Source: Butyrivibrio sp. INlla16
Lineage (GTDB): Bacteria > Bacillota > Clostridia > Lachnospirales > Lachnospiraceae
DNA length: 47,940 nucleotides
NCBI RefSeq assembly: GCF_900104155.1
Contig: NZ_FMYB01000027.1
Location: forward strand, 11,247 to 59,186
Direction of reading: 5' to 3'
Shown here: positions 32,197 through 39,985 of the stretch, one piece after another
Layout of the letters: each line of letters starts with the position of its first letter
Numbering within the stretch: the stretch's first letter is position 1
Program-made: the position numbers and the translations under genes
Notes under the pieces: generated by a model
What the model saw: the letters and a program-made list of their open reading frames with translations, nothing else
Told to the model about the DNA's origin: nothing
Database searches by the model: none

Positions 32197-32931
32197 TTAG
32201 TCGGGTCTGCCGCAATAAATCTTTATAGCCCGGAAAATAAACTCGGCAGTCCCCTTACCACCCATTTTTTCTATATTTTCTGTAAGTTCTCCGCCGCCTA
32301 CATAACCGGTTCCGAGACCATATAATATATCATTAGTGCAGGTATACATATTTTCGGTAATGAAATCCTGTACTCTCTTAACCTGGCTCTGGACCTCTTT
32401 AGATGCAGGATCCATCTCCTTCATGGTTCCGAATTCCTCAAAAAGCTTGGTAAAATCGGCCATAAGGCCACTTTCATATTCTTTTGTCCAGTTCTTGCTC
32501 TTTTCTGCATATTCCTTATATGCCGGAGTCTGGCCCCACTGTTCCTTTGCTTTTCTTGCGTATTCGTCAAGCTTACTACTGTCAAATGCTGTAAAATCCA
32601 ATTTTCTCACTCCTCTCACTTTAAGGTACTTACAGAGGTTAAGCAGATTTTCAATATGCTCCTTCTTAAGCTCCAGGAGCTCGATCTGCTGCTCCAATGC
32701 CTTTGTTTTGTCAAAATCAGATCTGTTTATAATGTCTTTTATATCCTTAAGCGGAAACTCCAGCTCCTTGAACAGTAAAATCTGCTGCAATTTTTCCAGA
32801 GCTGCATCGTCATACAGTCTGTAGCCCGACTCCGTATATTCTGCTGGCTTTAAGAGTCCTATCTGATCGTAATACTGCAAGGTGCGTATACTCACTCCTG
32901 TCAGTTTACTTACTTCATTTACTGTCTTCAT
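32197..32931 (-). CDS. MerR-family regulator with TipAS antibiotic-recognition domain
   Basis: 244 residues from ATG 32931 (GGAG 9 bases upstream). N-terminal winged HTH (NEVSKLTGVSIRTLQYYDQI, GLLKPAEYTESGYRLYDDAA), a coiled dimerisation helix (about 75-110), then a helical TipAS domain ending FRAIKIYCGRPD. TipAS domains bind thiopeptides and other multidrug ligands. The partner CPBP protease gene downstream may be its target. Confidence 0.93.
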   Translation of the reverse strand: MKTVNEVSKLTGVSIRTLQYYDQIGLLKPAEYTESGYRLYDDAALEKLQQILLFKELEFPLKDIKDIINRSDFDKTKALEQQIELLELKKEHIENLLNLCKYLKVRGVRKLDFTAFDSSKLDEYARKAKEQWGQTPAYKEYAEKSKNWTKEYESGLMADFTKLFEEFGTMKEMDPASKEVQSQVKRVQDFITENMYTCTNDILYGLGTGYVGGGELTENIEKMGGKGTAEFIFRAIKIYCGRPD

Positions 32932-32952
32932 AGCGTTCATCTCCTTCACGTG

Positions 32953-32990
32953 TAACAATAGCTTAAACTATAACGTTACGTCAGAGTCAA
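32953..32990 (-). promoter_or_regulatory. MerR-type promoter with spacer dyad
   Basis: TTGACT (minus strand, 32990-32985) and TAAGCT (32965-32960) are 19 bp apart, the long spacer typical of MerR-activated promoters; TTTAAG at 17 bp is an alternative. Inside lies an imperfect dyad, TAACAATAG (32953-32961) with CTATAACGTTA (32968-32978). Autoregulation of the MerR/CPBP pair is likely. Confidence 0.6.
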
Positions 32991-32997
32991 CACCTTT

Positions 32998-33453
32998 TTA
33001 GATTTTTGTCAAAACCATGCATTCTGTTGAATCGGTAAATCCTATTTTCTCATAGAGAGGACGTCCTAATTCGGTTGCATCAAGACTTATTTCGGTAGCA
33101 CCCTTTTCCCATGTTTTCTCGATCAGTAGCTCAACCATCTTTTGAGCAATACCCTGCCTACGATATTCGTTTCTTGTGTATACATTCATAAGGTGCGCCC
33201 GTTTTCCGGTTAGATGATAAAATGTTGGCATTATCCTGATGAAGCTCATGGACGCACAGCCAATAACAATGTCTCCATCTAGTGCAAGAACAGTTATATG
33301 ATCGCCATTCAAAAAGTAATCACGACTTTCATTTATCATTTCATCAGAAAACTCGTAATCTTCTGACAGATTATTCACTACCTTAAGCATTTCAAGGCGA
33401 CTGCTCATCATGCTCTCAATATCATTTTTTGTTGCAACTCTTATATCAATCAT
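32998..33453 (-). CDS. GNAT-family N-acetyltransferase
   Basis: 151 residues covering the whole fold: MIDIRVATKNDIESMMSSRL at the start, MNVYTRNEYRRQGIAQKMVE with the acetyl-CoA-binding R/Q-x-x-G-x-A motif at about 90-105, and LGRPLYEKIGFTDSTECMVL at the end. Substrate unknown. It lies just upstream of the MerR promoter, which is on the same strand. Confidence 0.9.
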   Translation of the reverse strand: MIDIRVATKNDIESMMSSRLEMLKVVNNLSEDYEFSDEMINESRDYFLNGDHITVLALDGDIVIGCASMSFIRIMPTFYHLTGKRAHLMNVYTRNEYRRQGIAQKMVELLIEKTWEKGATEISLDATELGRPLYEKIGFTDSTECMVLTKI

Positions 33454-33502
33454 TTTTCATCCGCCTCCCATACATTTTTCATTTAACAGATCCTCCTAAT
33501 TA

Positions 33503-34207
33503 TCAGAACTTTGCCATTTTTATCAAATAAAGGATAAGTAGATGTCCCGGATAAAAGGCATAGAATAGCCATTTAAGCCCTTTCCCTCTTTTTCCGTTAT
33601 AAAGAAGCAGAGGTATAATACTGAGTCCGGTGGTACAGTAATATCCCATAGTCCTTGTGAGTGCAAGAAATGCCACGCCCGCACCGGTTCTGAGAAAATG
33701 CTTTGAATTCTTGAATACATAGAACAAAAAGACAGAGATTATAGCAAAAACTGTATAATCTGCTTTGACTAATAGTGCAATAAAGGCTGTTACAATAATA
33801 ACAAGTGTTCCGCAAATACTTTTTACCACACTATACTTTCCGGTATCTTCTTTAACTTCTCCACGGATTATGTCAAAGAGTTTCAGCGCAAGCACTGACA
33901 AAAAGAACGTCAGCATGATGTTTTGGTGACCAAGCCCTATTTTTCCATCAAAGGCAAGATCAAACGGGATTTCACTTATCAAAGCAAAAATGCCGAGTCT
34001 CAGGATATATTTCTTCTTATCTCTTGTATGAATGTAGCCTTCAGCAATGCAAAATGCAAAAAGCGGCATTGCAAGACGTCCGATCATTCTTGGCCACATC
34101 ACACCCGGTAAAAACATGTCTCCTACATGATCAAAGACCATGCTGATCATCGCTATGATCTTAAGCATTGTTCCGTCAAGGACTCTTAATCCCTTACCTT
34201 TTTCCAT
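33503..34207 (-). CDS. TraX-family membrane protein
   Basis: 234 residues from ATG 34207 (GGGGAG upstream). About eight hydrophobic segments, with the family start LDGTMLKIIAMISMVFDHVG and the downstream MIGRLAMPLFAFCIAEGYIH. TraX proteins were named for F-pilin acetylation, but chromosomal Firmicutes versions are probable membrane acyltransferases of unknown substrate. Confidence 0.9.
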   Translation of the reverse strand: MEKGKGLRVLDGTMLKIIAMISMVFDHVGDMFLPGVMWPRMIGRLAMPLFAFCIAEGYIHTRDKKKYILRLGIFALISEIPFDLAFDGKIGLGHQNIMLTFFLSVLALKLFDIIRGEVKEDTGKYSVVKSICGTLVIIVTAFIALLVKADYTVFAIISVFLFYVFKNSKHFLRTGAGVAFLALTRTMGYYCTTGLSIIPLLLYNGKRGKGLKWLFYAFYPGHLLILYLIKMAKF

Positions 34208-34252
34208 AAAAATCTCCCCGTATTTTTCACACATTAGTCGATTGACTGACGT

Positions 34253-34804
34253 TTAAACAGCTTTTTCCTCGTCCATTCCGCTAAGATAGGCCGCGATAGG
34301 CTCTATATACCTGATATCTGATATGTCATAGGATGTAGCCATCCTGTCAAACATTATCTTTTTATCTTCAGGCAGGTCCTTTTTATTCCTAAGAGAAGAT
34401 ACAAACATCTTCATTGTAATTCTGGTCGGAGCCTTCATCTTTTCGTAGTTCATGCCGCCTTGGCAGTAGAATACCCTGATATACTCTCTCTGCTCATCAG
34501 TGAGTGCATTCTGAAGAAGCAAATCCACCATATGATCTCCATTCGGAGTGCCACCTACGCAAAACATAGCAAGGCACTTATTCTTCCAATTTACTGCCTT
34601 CTCCAGGAACCACTTTGACTTCACAACCTTCTCTGCCATGGCCCATCCTCCGTAGCAGATCGCATCATAGTTATCAAAATATTCCGCACTCTTTTTCTGC
34701 GCGTCCTTAAGATCTAGAAGATCCGCGCCTACTCTGTCTGCAAGCCACTCGGCGTACCTTTTTGTAAATCCTGTCTGTGATGTGTAAATAACAAGTGTTT
34801 TCAT
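34253..34804 (-). CDS. Flavodoxin-domain protein
   Basis: 183 residues from ATG 34804 (AGGAGG upstream). The FMN-binding P-loop is TSQTGFTKRYAEWLA; further landmarks are YDAICYGGWAMAEKV and MFCVGGTPNG. It resembles the flavodoxin_5/HemG-like group. It follows the TetR gene by 16 bp, so the pair is probably an operon under TetR control, with electron-transfer or quinone/nitro-reduction roles. Confidence 0.9.
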   Translation of the reverse strand: MKTLVIYTSQTGFTKRYAEWLADRVGADLLDLKDAQKKSAEYFDNYDAICYGGWAMAEKVVKSKWFLEKAVNWKNKCLAMFCVGGTPNGDHMVDLLLQNALTDEQREYIRVFYCQGGMNYEKMKAPTRITMKMFVSSLRNKKDLPEDKKIMFDRMATSYDISDIRYIEPIAAYLSGMDEEKAV

Positions 34805-34820
34805 ATCTATCCTCCTCATT

Positions 34821-35417
34821 TCATTTGAAATTGTATCTTTCTAAGAAAATATCTATATGCTTTTCAATAGTTTGAAGAGCTTCCTTCTTTTTTCTGGGCT
34901 CCCTATCAATCAATTGGACCATAATCGTGATGGGCGATACGAATTCAAGGGCAATTATGGCAGCATCTCCTTTCACCATCTGCCCACGCTCCATCATTTT
35001 TTGGAAAATTGATGTATAAATATCCTGAAGATATGTGAGTTGATGCATGGTAGTCTGCTTTGCAAATGTAGAATTTCTATACTGCTCCATCGTAATGAGC
35101 TTTCGCATCTTTTTGGCGGTGTCATTTTTCAGGGTAAAATGCAGCGTTTTCAAAACGTATACCTTGAGTTCCGCTCCGGAATTGATCATATCCGCCAGAT
35201 TACTGCTTATCCCCATACCTTTCTTATATTCATCTTCCGCAGTGTTTATCACGGCTTTCAGAAGATCCTCTTTATTCTTGAAGTATTTATATATTGTCGG
35301 GCCTTTTATACCGATGGATTCTGCTATTTCATCTACGCTTGTTCCATCATATCCTTTTACAGAAAACAGATCTCTTGCTGCTTTTATTAAAGGCTCTTTA
35401 GCGTTTGTTCTTGGCAT
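34821..35417 (-). CDS. TetR-family repressor
   Basis: 198 residues from ATG 35417. A longer frame from TTG 35483 is rejected because that codon overlaps the -10 box. The HTH is at about 10-55 (EPLIKAARDLFSVKGYDGTS, VDEIAESIGIKGPTIYKYFK); the C-terminal ligand domain follows. The promoter with an embedded palindrome upstream suggests autorepression, with the flavodoxin as co-regulated partner. Confidence 0.92.
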   Translation of the reverse strand: MPRTNAKEPLIKAARDLFSVKGYDGTSVDEIAESIGIKGPTIYKYFKNKEDLLKAVINTAEDEYKKGMGISSNLADMINSGAELKVYVLKTLHFTLKNDTAKKMRKLITMEQYRNSTFAKQTTMHQLTYLQDIYTSIFQKMMERGQMVKGDAAIIALEFVSPITIMVQLIDREPRKKKEALQTIEKHIDIFLERYNFK

Positions 35418-35482
35418 ATAGCCTCGCTTTCTCCACTGTTTATCGGCTTCTTCACGGATTGCTTTTCTAACTATCGTTACCA

Positions 35483-35511
35483 ATTATATTCTAACGTTCG
35501 TTAACTGTCAA
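35483..35511 (-). promoter_or_regulatory. Consensus promoter with TetR-type operator
   Basis: On the minus strand a perfect TTGACA (35511-35506), 17-bp spacer and perfect TATAAT (35488-35483). Within the spacer, TAACG-N2-CGTTA (35492-35503) is an inverted repeat. A related GTAACGATAGTTA lies just after the -10. This fits repression by the TetR protein encoded downstream. Confidence 0.85.
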
Positions 35512-35532
35512 CGAATCGTTTTCTTAAAAACG

Positions 35533-35571
35533 CAAAAAAATACGCAGCCCTGTAAAAGGACTGCGAAAAAA
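35533..35571. terminator. Weak hairpin with A/T tails
   Basis: CGCAG-x-CC pairs with GG-x-CTGCG (35543-35565) between A-runs on both sides. Read on the minus strand it ends in ATTTTTTT, downstream of the deleted nitrilase. Confidence 0.6.
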
Positions 35572-35601
35572 TCAAGATGTAGACGGTATTAGCGAACGTT
35601 G

Positions 35602-35931
35602 TTATTCTTCTGCAATTATGCCATATAATTCAGGTCGCCTGTGTTTGTGACCCCACACTTCACGGAGGCGATAATCCCGCAGCATATCTAAATCAAGCTC
35701 TGCTGCGAGCTCCGAAAACCGGTTCACAAACGAGCTATCATAAGAAATGGCGCATTCCCGGATACTGTCAGCATCATGGAAAAAATTGTATCCGCAGCTC
35801 CACATTTCGGGAAAAATTGCAATGTCTGCGCCTTTTTCCTTCGCCTGTCGGCATGCTGCGATTCCTTTTTTCAGGTTTTCTTCAAGGCTTCCTTCAGGAA
35901 GGAGCTGCAAAAACGCGATTGAAAGGTTCAT
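35602..35931 (-). pseudogene. Nitrilase-family hydrolase with a large in-frame internal deletion
   Basis: 109 residues with a good AGGAG start. Residues 1-85 match the N-terminus of the carbon-nitrogen hydrolase fold (MNLSIAFLQLLPEGSLEENL, then GADIAIFPEMWSCGY with the first catalytic Glu). The sequence then jumps to the family's C-terminal end (DYRLREVWGHKHRRPELYGI), losing about 170 residues with the catalytic Lys and Cys. The join stays in frame, so a short protein may still be made, but it cannot be an active amidase. It follows the HsmA-esterase gene by 27 bp. Confidence 0.8.
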
Positions 35932-35958
35932 AGTTTTCTCCTGTTGGTTTTCACTAGA

Positions 35959-37413
35959 TTATCGTTTGTGATCAAATAGCCATTCCTGGTATGCGTCATC
36001 CTCCATAACGGCAAGCTCCACATGATGGTAGCTATAGGTCGAATCGTTCGATGCTTCTGCGCCTGCGGCGTTCATCTCATCGTCGGTATATTCCGTAAAA
36101 TGTACATCCGTGGCACCAAGATCGGTAAGCTTCTTATAGGCATTTCTGCTCTCCGTAATGGGTATTGTGCCATCATGTTCTGCCTGTGCAAACCATATTG
36201 GGACATCCTTCATTTTTTCCAGGTTCGTGGAAGCGGCGGGACCATAGTTAAGTGCCGGGCATAATGCAATAGCACCTGCTACGTAATCCGGATATTTCTC
36301 ACAGAACTCGATCGTAGAAAGGCCGCCGAAAGAATTGCCCATCACGTATATCCTTGACGGATCAACTTTTCCCTCGGATACCATCGTATCAACGAGGGCT
36401 TTTACTTTATCTAAAGCTGCGCCTCTTGTTGTAGCCTCATAATAGCGTTCATCCTTTATCACCGGGGCGAGGACGTAGCAGGGACGTACCTTCTGGTTTT
36501 CCGGCTCAGCCCATTCCACCGCTGTTCTGTATGTCAGCAGATTATCGGTATCTCCGAATCCATGGAAAACAATGACAATGGGCATATTTTCAGTAGTTTC
36601 TGGCGTAAACAGATGATATTCAAAACCGGCATCATCTTCCATGTTTGTAGTTGTAAAACTGTCTGCGACAGGAGTTACCACGTTCTGCACGTCCTCGTAG
36701 GTAAATGAGAGGTTCGAATCAGAGTTGCAGGTAACAGTAAAATCCTTTACATAGAAGAATTTCTCCGGAAAATCTTTCGGAATAAGCGTTATAGTGCGGT
36801 CCACTACTTCTGCATTTTCAAAATCACAAGCAAATTCATGCAGTGATGTATCCTGCCACTTGTCAGCATGGCCTTCCATATGGAAATCCGCGGCATTTAA
36901 AGATGCGGTGGCCGGTTCAGACATTGTGATAACAAATTTTTCGGGATATTGTCCTGTTTTCCTTACAGATGTAACGATTTCTACATTTGTTATATCCATA
37001 TTTGACTTCGTTCCTTCCTGCCCGCTATTTGACCGACTATTACCCATAACCATTCCCAGTATATAGGGAATAAGCCACACAACCCACACAAACAGGCTGA
37101 AACGGTGAAATGTATGCATGCTCTTTTCATCTTTCTTAACAAGAACAACCGTAGCCCATATTGCATGGATCAGCATAAGAACAATTGCGATAGCGCCTGT
37201 TATTCCATGAAGGCTGACAGCTGCTGCATCTGCAGTTGATGTGAGCTTAGTCATAAGATGCGTTCCTATTCCGTCGCATAACAAGCCTGCCCAGAAAAAG
37301 AATAAATGGATCGGTTTTAATTTCTTTCCGATCCTCTCCGACCACACTCCGACAGTGTATAGAATCAGCGCAAGTGTGATGAATATTATCGCTTTTATCA
37401 GCGTTTGTGACAT
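35959..37413 (-). CDS. HsmA-like membrane domain fused to an exported alpha/beta-hydrolase
   Basis: 484 residues, GGAGG upstream. Residues 1-130 hold four hydrophobic segments of the HsmA (TIGR03987) type (FFFWAGLLCDGIGTHLMTKL, LHGITGAIAIVLMLIHAIWA). A beta-rich linker (about 145-235) leads to a PHB-depolymerase/esterase-like domain: IVIVFHGFGD, YVMGNSFGGLST (GxSxG nucleophile), WFAQAEHDGTIP (Asp) and a C-terminal SYHHVELAV (His). HsmA proteins are normally stand-alone, so this is an unusual fusion tying an esterase to the membrane. The 231-bp element copy C ends 22 bp before the start codon. Confidence 0.88.
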   Translation of the reverse strand: MSQTLIKAIIFITLALILYTVGVWSERIGKKLKPIHLFFFWAGLLCDGIGTHLMTKLTSTADAAAVSLHGITGAIAIVLMLIHAIWATVVLVKKDEKSMHTFHRFSLFVWVVWLIPYILGMVMGNSRSNSGQEGTKSNMDITNVEIVTSVRKTGQYPEKFVITMSEPATASLNAADFHMEGHADKWQDTSLHEFACDFENAEVVDRTITLIPKDFPEKFFYVKDFTVTCNSDSNLSFTYEDVQNVVTPVADSFTTTNMEDDAGFEYHLFTPETTENMPIVIVFHGFGDTDNLLTYRTAVEWAEPENQKVRPCYVLAPVIKDERYYEATTRGAALDKVKALVDTMVSEGKVDPSRIYVMGNSFGGLSTIEFCEKYPDYVAGAIALCPALNYGPAASTNLEKMKDVPIWFAQAEHDGTIPITESRNAYKKLTDLGATDVHFTEYTDDEMNAAGAEASNDSTYSYHHVELAVMEDDAYQEWLFDHKR

Positions 37414-37435
37414 AATTAGTTCCTCCGGTAGATTT

Positions 37436-37666
37436 GTAAATGAGAAGGCTTTTTAGGCATTTTGGTATCCATTTAGGCCACTTTTTCGTGCCTTACTATG
37501 ACTATTTGTAAATGAGAACCGGTTTTTAACAAATTGGTACCCGTGTTTTGAGAAATCATGGGTACCAAATCGTCAGTATGGCATTCTCATTTACTTTTGC
37601 TCTTCAAATACCGATAAAACAAGACAAAAAAGGGTACCAAAGTCCTGAAAATATGCATTTATTTAC
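37436..37666. repeat. 231-bp four-site palindromic element, class I copy C
   Basis: Sites start or end at 37436, 37508, 37594 and 37666, exactly the 72/87/72 offsets of copies A and B, each GTAAAT-N20-TTGGTA. Its left edge is 22 bp from the start codon of the HsmA-esterase gene on the minus strand, so it must lie in that gene's promoter or 5' leader. Confidence 0.93.
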
Positions 37667-37722
37667 TCGCTTTTGTCATTACTGAATATTATATCAGAAG
37701 CATGCTCATCTCTGTTAATTGT

Positions 37723-37754
37723 TTCCAAAATGTTGATGAGACAACATTTTGGAA
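37723..37754. repeat. Perfect 13-bp stem hairpin
   Basis: TTCCAAAATGTTG and CAACATTTTGGAA are perfectly complementary around ATGAGA. It lies between a terminator and element copy C and may be the operator of a promoter driving the HsmA-esterase gene, or a second terminator. Confidence 0.5.
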
Positions 37755-37761
37755 TGTTTAT

Positions 37762-37804
37762 AAAAAACCGCCGGATTCTCTGTTGCGAAAATCTGGCGGT
37801 TTTG
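37762..37804. terminator. Terminator below the DUF2798 region
   Basis: AAAACCGCC (37764-37772) pairs with GGCGGTTTT (37795-37803) around a long loop; the minus-strand side ends in a T-run. Confidence 0.7.
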
Positions 37805-37883
37805 AATTCTGTTGTTTTTTACGTCCATTATGGCTATTTGGATACCCCATTTAGCTGTTGTTTTTAGTCCGTGTTCAGTTTTC

Positions 37884-38051
37884 TCAAGCCATGCTTCCTA
37901 CATATCTTGATCTGCCAAATCCAAGGATTACCCTGCCAAGTCCTGCAGTAAACATCAGAACCAGACCCATGAAGAAGCCTTTTCCAAAAGCTTTTGCAAG
38001 CTTGAAGCAGAATATTGTCTGGATGAGGAATGATATCAGTGCATATATCAC
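37884..38051 (-). pseudogene. C-terminal remnant of a small membrane protein
   Basis: About 55 codons from a possible GTG at 38051: VIYALISFLIQTIFCFKLAK, then FGKGFFMGLVLMFTAGLGRV and ILGFGRSRYVG. The F-x-L-A-x-A-F-G-K and GFG-x-S-x-Y pattern resembles the end of DUF5684-type membrane proteins, whose usual N-terminal half is missing. It overlaps the end of the DUF2798 gene in another frame. Longer in-frame extension up to 38198 lies wholly inside that gene. Confidence 0.45.
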
Positions 38052-38509
38052 ATTTTTATCACACGGACAGCTTCCATTCCGCCATTCCCTGCAAATCTTT
38101 TCACAAAGAATCCAAACACATTGCGGACAAGCGGACCGGCAAAGAATATCTGCCAGCAAAGTGCCATGGGGAAGTTCATAGCTGTGGTCTGGAGCCATAC
38201 TGCAACGAATTCAGTGCCTGCGTCCTTGAAAAGGATTGTAGCGACGAAACTCATTAGCGGGCACATCAGACATACTGACATAGCTGAGATGGCAAGGATT
38301 ATCATGATCATCGGATCTTTACCGGGAGTAACGAATCTAAATGCAAGCTTTTGGGCGAGTTTTCCGACGAAAAGCAGTTCTACCACTACTGCTATGGGCC
38401 ACATGATAAGCATTTCCTTAAATGCTGCAAGGAATATGAAATTCTGCATGCCGCCCACATTAAGGGAAATATTGTAGCAGATCATTGCATAGACCATGAC
38501 AAATGCCAT
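38048..38509 (-). CDS. DUF2798 membrane protein
   Basis: 153 residues with four TM segments in two repeats (FVMVYAMICYNISLN and a second FVATILF half), typical of DUF2798. Coding-like sequence (NERIFTLF) continues in frame upstream of the ATG at 38509, and the nearest in-frame stop is the TAA of the LanC-like gene. The true start is therefore unclear and the N-terminus may be damaged. No ribosome site is visible at 38509. Function of the family unknown. Confidence 0.75.
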   Translation of the reverse strand: MAFVMVYAMICYNISLNVGGMQNFIFLAAFKEMLIMWPIAVVVELLFVGKLAQKLAFRFVTPGKDPMIMIILAISAMSVCLMCPLMSFVATILFKDAGTEFVAVWLQTTAMNFPMALCWQIFFAGPLVRNVFGFFVKRFAGNGGMEAVRVIKM

Positions 38510-38566
38510 GAATAAAGTGAAAATTCTTTCATTATCCGGTTTCCCGGCGACACTGTCCGGAATTAC

Positions 38567-39961
38567 TTAATAACTATACTCCCACAAAGGAGTAACAGCT
38601 TTCCCCTGAAGATGCCCATATAGTCTTAGGAGGTTTGCTCCTGCTCCGGCAGCGCCAATGTACAAGCCTGTATATGTCTGAACATCAAAAGGATTAGTCC
38701 TGTCCCAATAGCCGTAGAAGCATCTACCCGTTTTTCCTTCAAAGGAGTCAGCAATAGTTCTCGCTGCACTTCTCCTGGCTACGTCCAGGTACTTCTCTTC
38801 TCCGGTTGTCTCATAAACATCCGTGAAATACTCGATAAGCCCGGGGACACCGCAGCAAGCGCAGTAACTGTTCCAAAGTCCCCATGAATTATATTCCGGA
38901 GCACCAGCCTTTATAATTCCTTCTGCGAGAGATTTATATACATCAAAATAGTGCGAATTGCCGGTTATTACATGTAACTTCTTAAAGAGCAGGGATGTTC
39001 CTGCAGGTCCATGGCAAAAGCCGATGTAGTATTTTCCCTTATAATCATCTGAATTCTCGCCGCCGTAGATATAGGGTATTAGTCTCGCGCCATCAAAATC
39101 ATCTGCTATTTTTTCAAGAAACTTCGCGGTTTTCTCTGCTGTCTCGAGTTCCCAGTCCTTACCATCAACTTCATAAAGAGTTGCAAATATGAAACCAATA
39201 CCGGATGTTCCGTGAGCAAAACCCGGATAAATACTGCCTTCCGGCATTCCTACTTTTCCAATCTCATTTGCCTTAAAATAAAGACCGCCTTCGCCATCAT
39301 CTGATGCGCTTTTTGCTATATGAGCGGCATAATCCCTTGCAGTTTCAAGGAATTCCGGGTTGCCGCCGGCACGATACAGAGAAATAAAGTAGAGTACAAA
39401 ACCGCCGTCACTGAAGACATCAGTATCTTCTGTCAGATATTTTCCATTCTCATCACTTTTACTTGCGGCCAGGATATCTCTGCCAAGTCTTTCGGCAAAA
39501 CTAAGATATTTTGCATCTTTTTCATGCTGATAATATGAAAGTGATAATACACCTGCTCCGGCGGGGCCTGAATAAACTCCTGTATGCCAGCCTGTTATAG
39601 GGAGAGAACTCCCCGGTGCACTTTCCAATTTTTCCAGATAAAAATCGCTGCCGGAGACATTGTTGGTCAGTTCATCAAGTATCCGGGATACCTCTTCCAA
39701 ATACTTTTTATCACCGGTTACTTCATAAAGCCTTAAAAGAAAGATACCTGTTCCCGCAGAGCCCGAATACAGACTATATTGCCCATGGACAGGGCCGCCG
39801 GTGTAGTCTACGGCTGATCCGGGATTGATTCTGTAAGAAATTCCGAGATCACCATCTATTCTGTTCGCTTCTATAAAATCATATATCTCAAGACTTGCCT
39901 GAAGATAATCAGCTTCTGCTATGTTCTCTGTTCCGCTTAATGTTCTTAGCCTTGGTCTCAT
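38567..39961 (-). CDS. LanC-like cyclase-fold protein with a Cys-Cys-Gly zinc motif
   Basis: 464 residues, cytoplasmic. Seven alpha/alpha repeats are visible, each with a Gly-rich turn and a following helix: YSGSAGTG (65), YSGPAGAG (130), SDGGFVLY (184), HGTSGIGF (250), CHGPAGTS (316), CCGVPGLI (369) and YIGAAGAG near the end. This is the LanC barrel. Predicted zinc ligands are Cys316 and Cys369-Cys370; NisC uses Cys, Cys, His, and the Cys-Cys-Gly form is known from the ProcM-type cyclases. No LanB/LanM dehydratase or obvious precursor peptide lies in the window. The gene follows the cysteine-synthase-like gene by 24 bp, so they are likely an operon. Confidence 0.85.
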   Translation of the reverse strand: MRPRLRTLSGTENIAEADYLQASLEIYDFIEANRIDGDLGISYRINPGSAVDYTGGPVHGQYSLYSGSAGTGIFLLRLYEVTGDKKYLEEVSRILDELTNNVSGSDFYLEKLESAPGSSLPITGWHTGVYSGPAGAGVLSLSYYQHEKDAKYLSFAERLGRDILAASKSDENGKYLTEDTDVFSDGGFVLYFISLYRAGGNPEFLETARDYAAHIAKSASDDGEGGLYFKANEIGKVGMPEGSIYPGFAHGTSGIGFIFATLYEVDGKDWELETAEKTAKFLEKIADDFDGARLIPYIYGGENSDDYKGKYYIGFCHGPAGTSLLFKKLHVITGNSHYFDVYKSLAEGIIKAGAPEYNSWGLWNSYCACCGVPGLIEYFTDVYETTGEEKYLDVARRSAARTIADSFEGKTGRCFYGYWDRTNPFDVQTYTGLYIGAAGAGANLLRLYGHLQGKAVTPLWEYSY

Positions 39962-39985
39962 GTCTGTAACTCCCGCTTATTACGA

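Noticed and set aside
35418..35483. Longer TetR start at TTG 35483
   Set aside because: The codon overlaps the -10 box of a perfect TTGACA-N17-TATAAT promoter; the ATG at 35417 lies in the transcript with a GAGG site.
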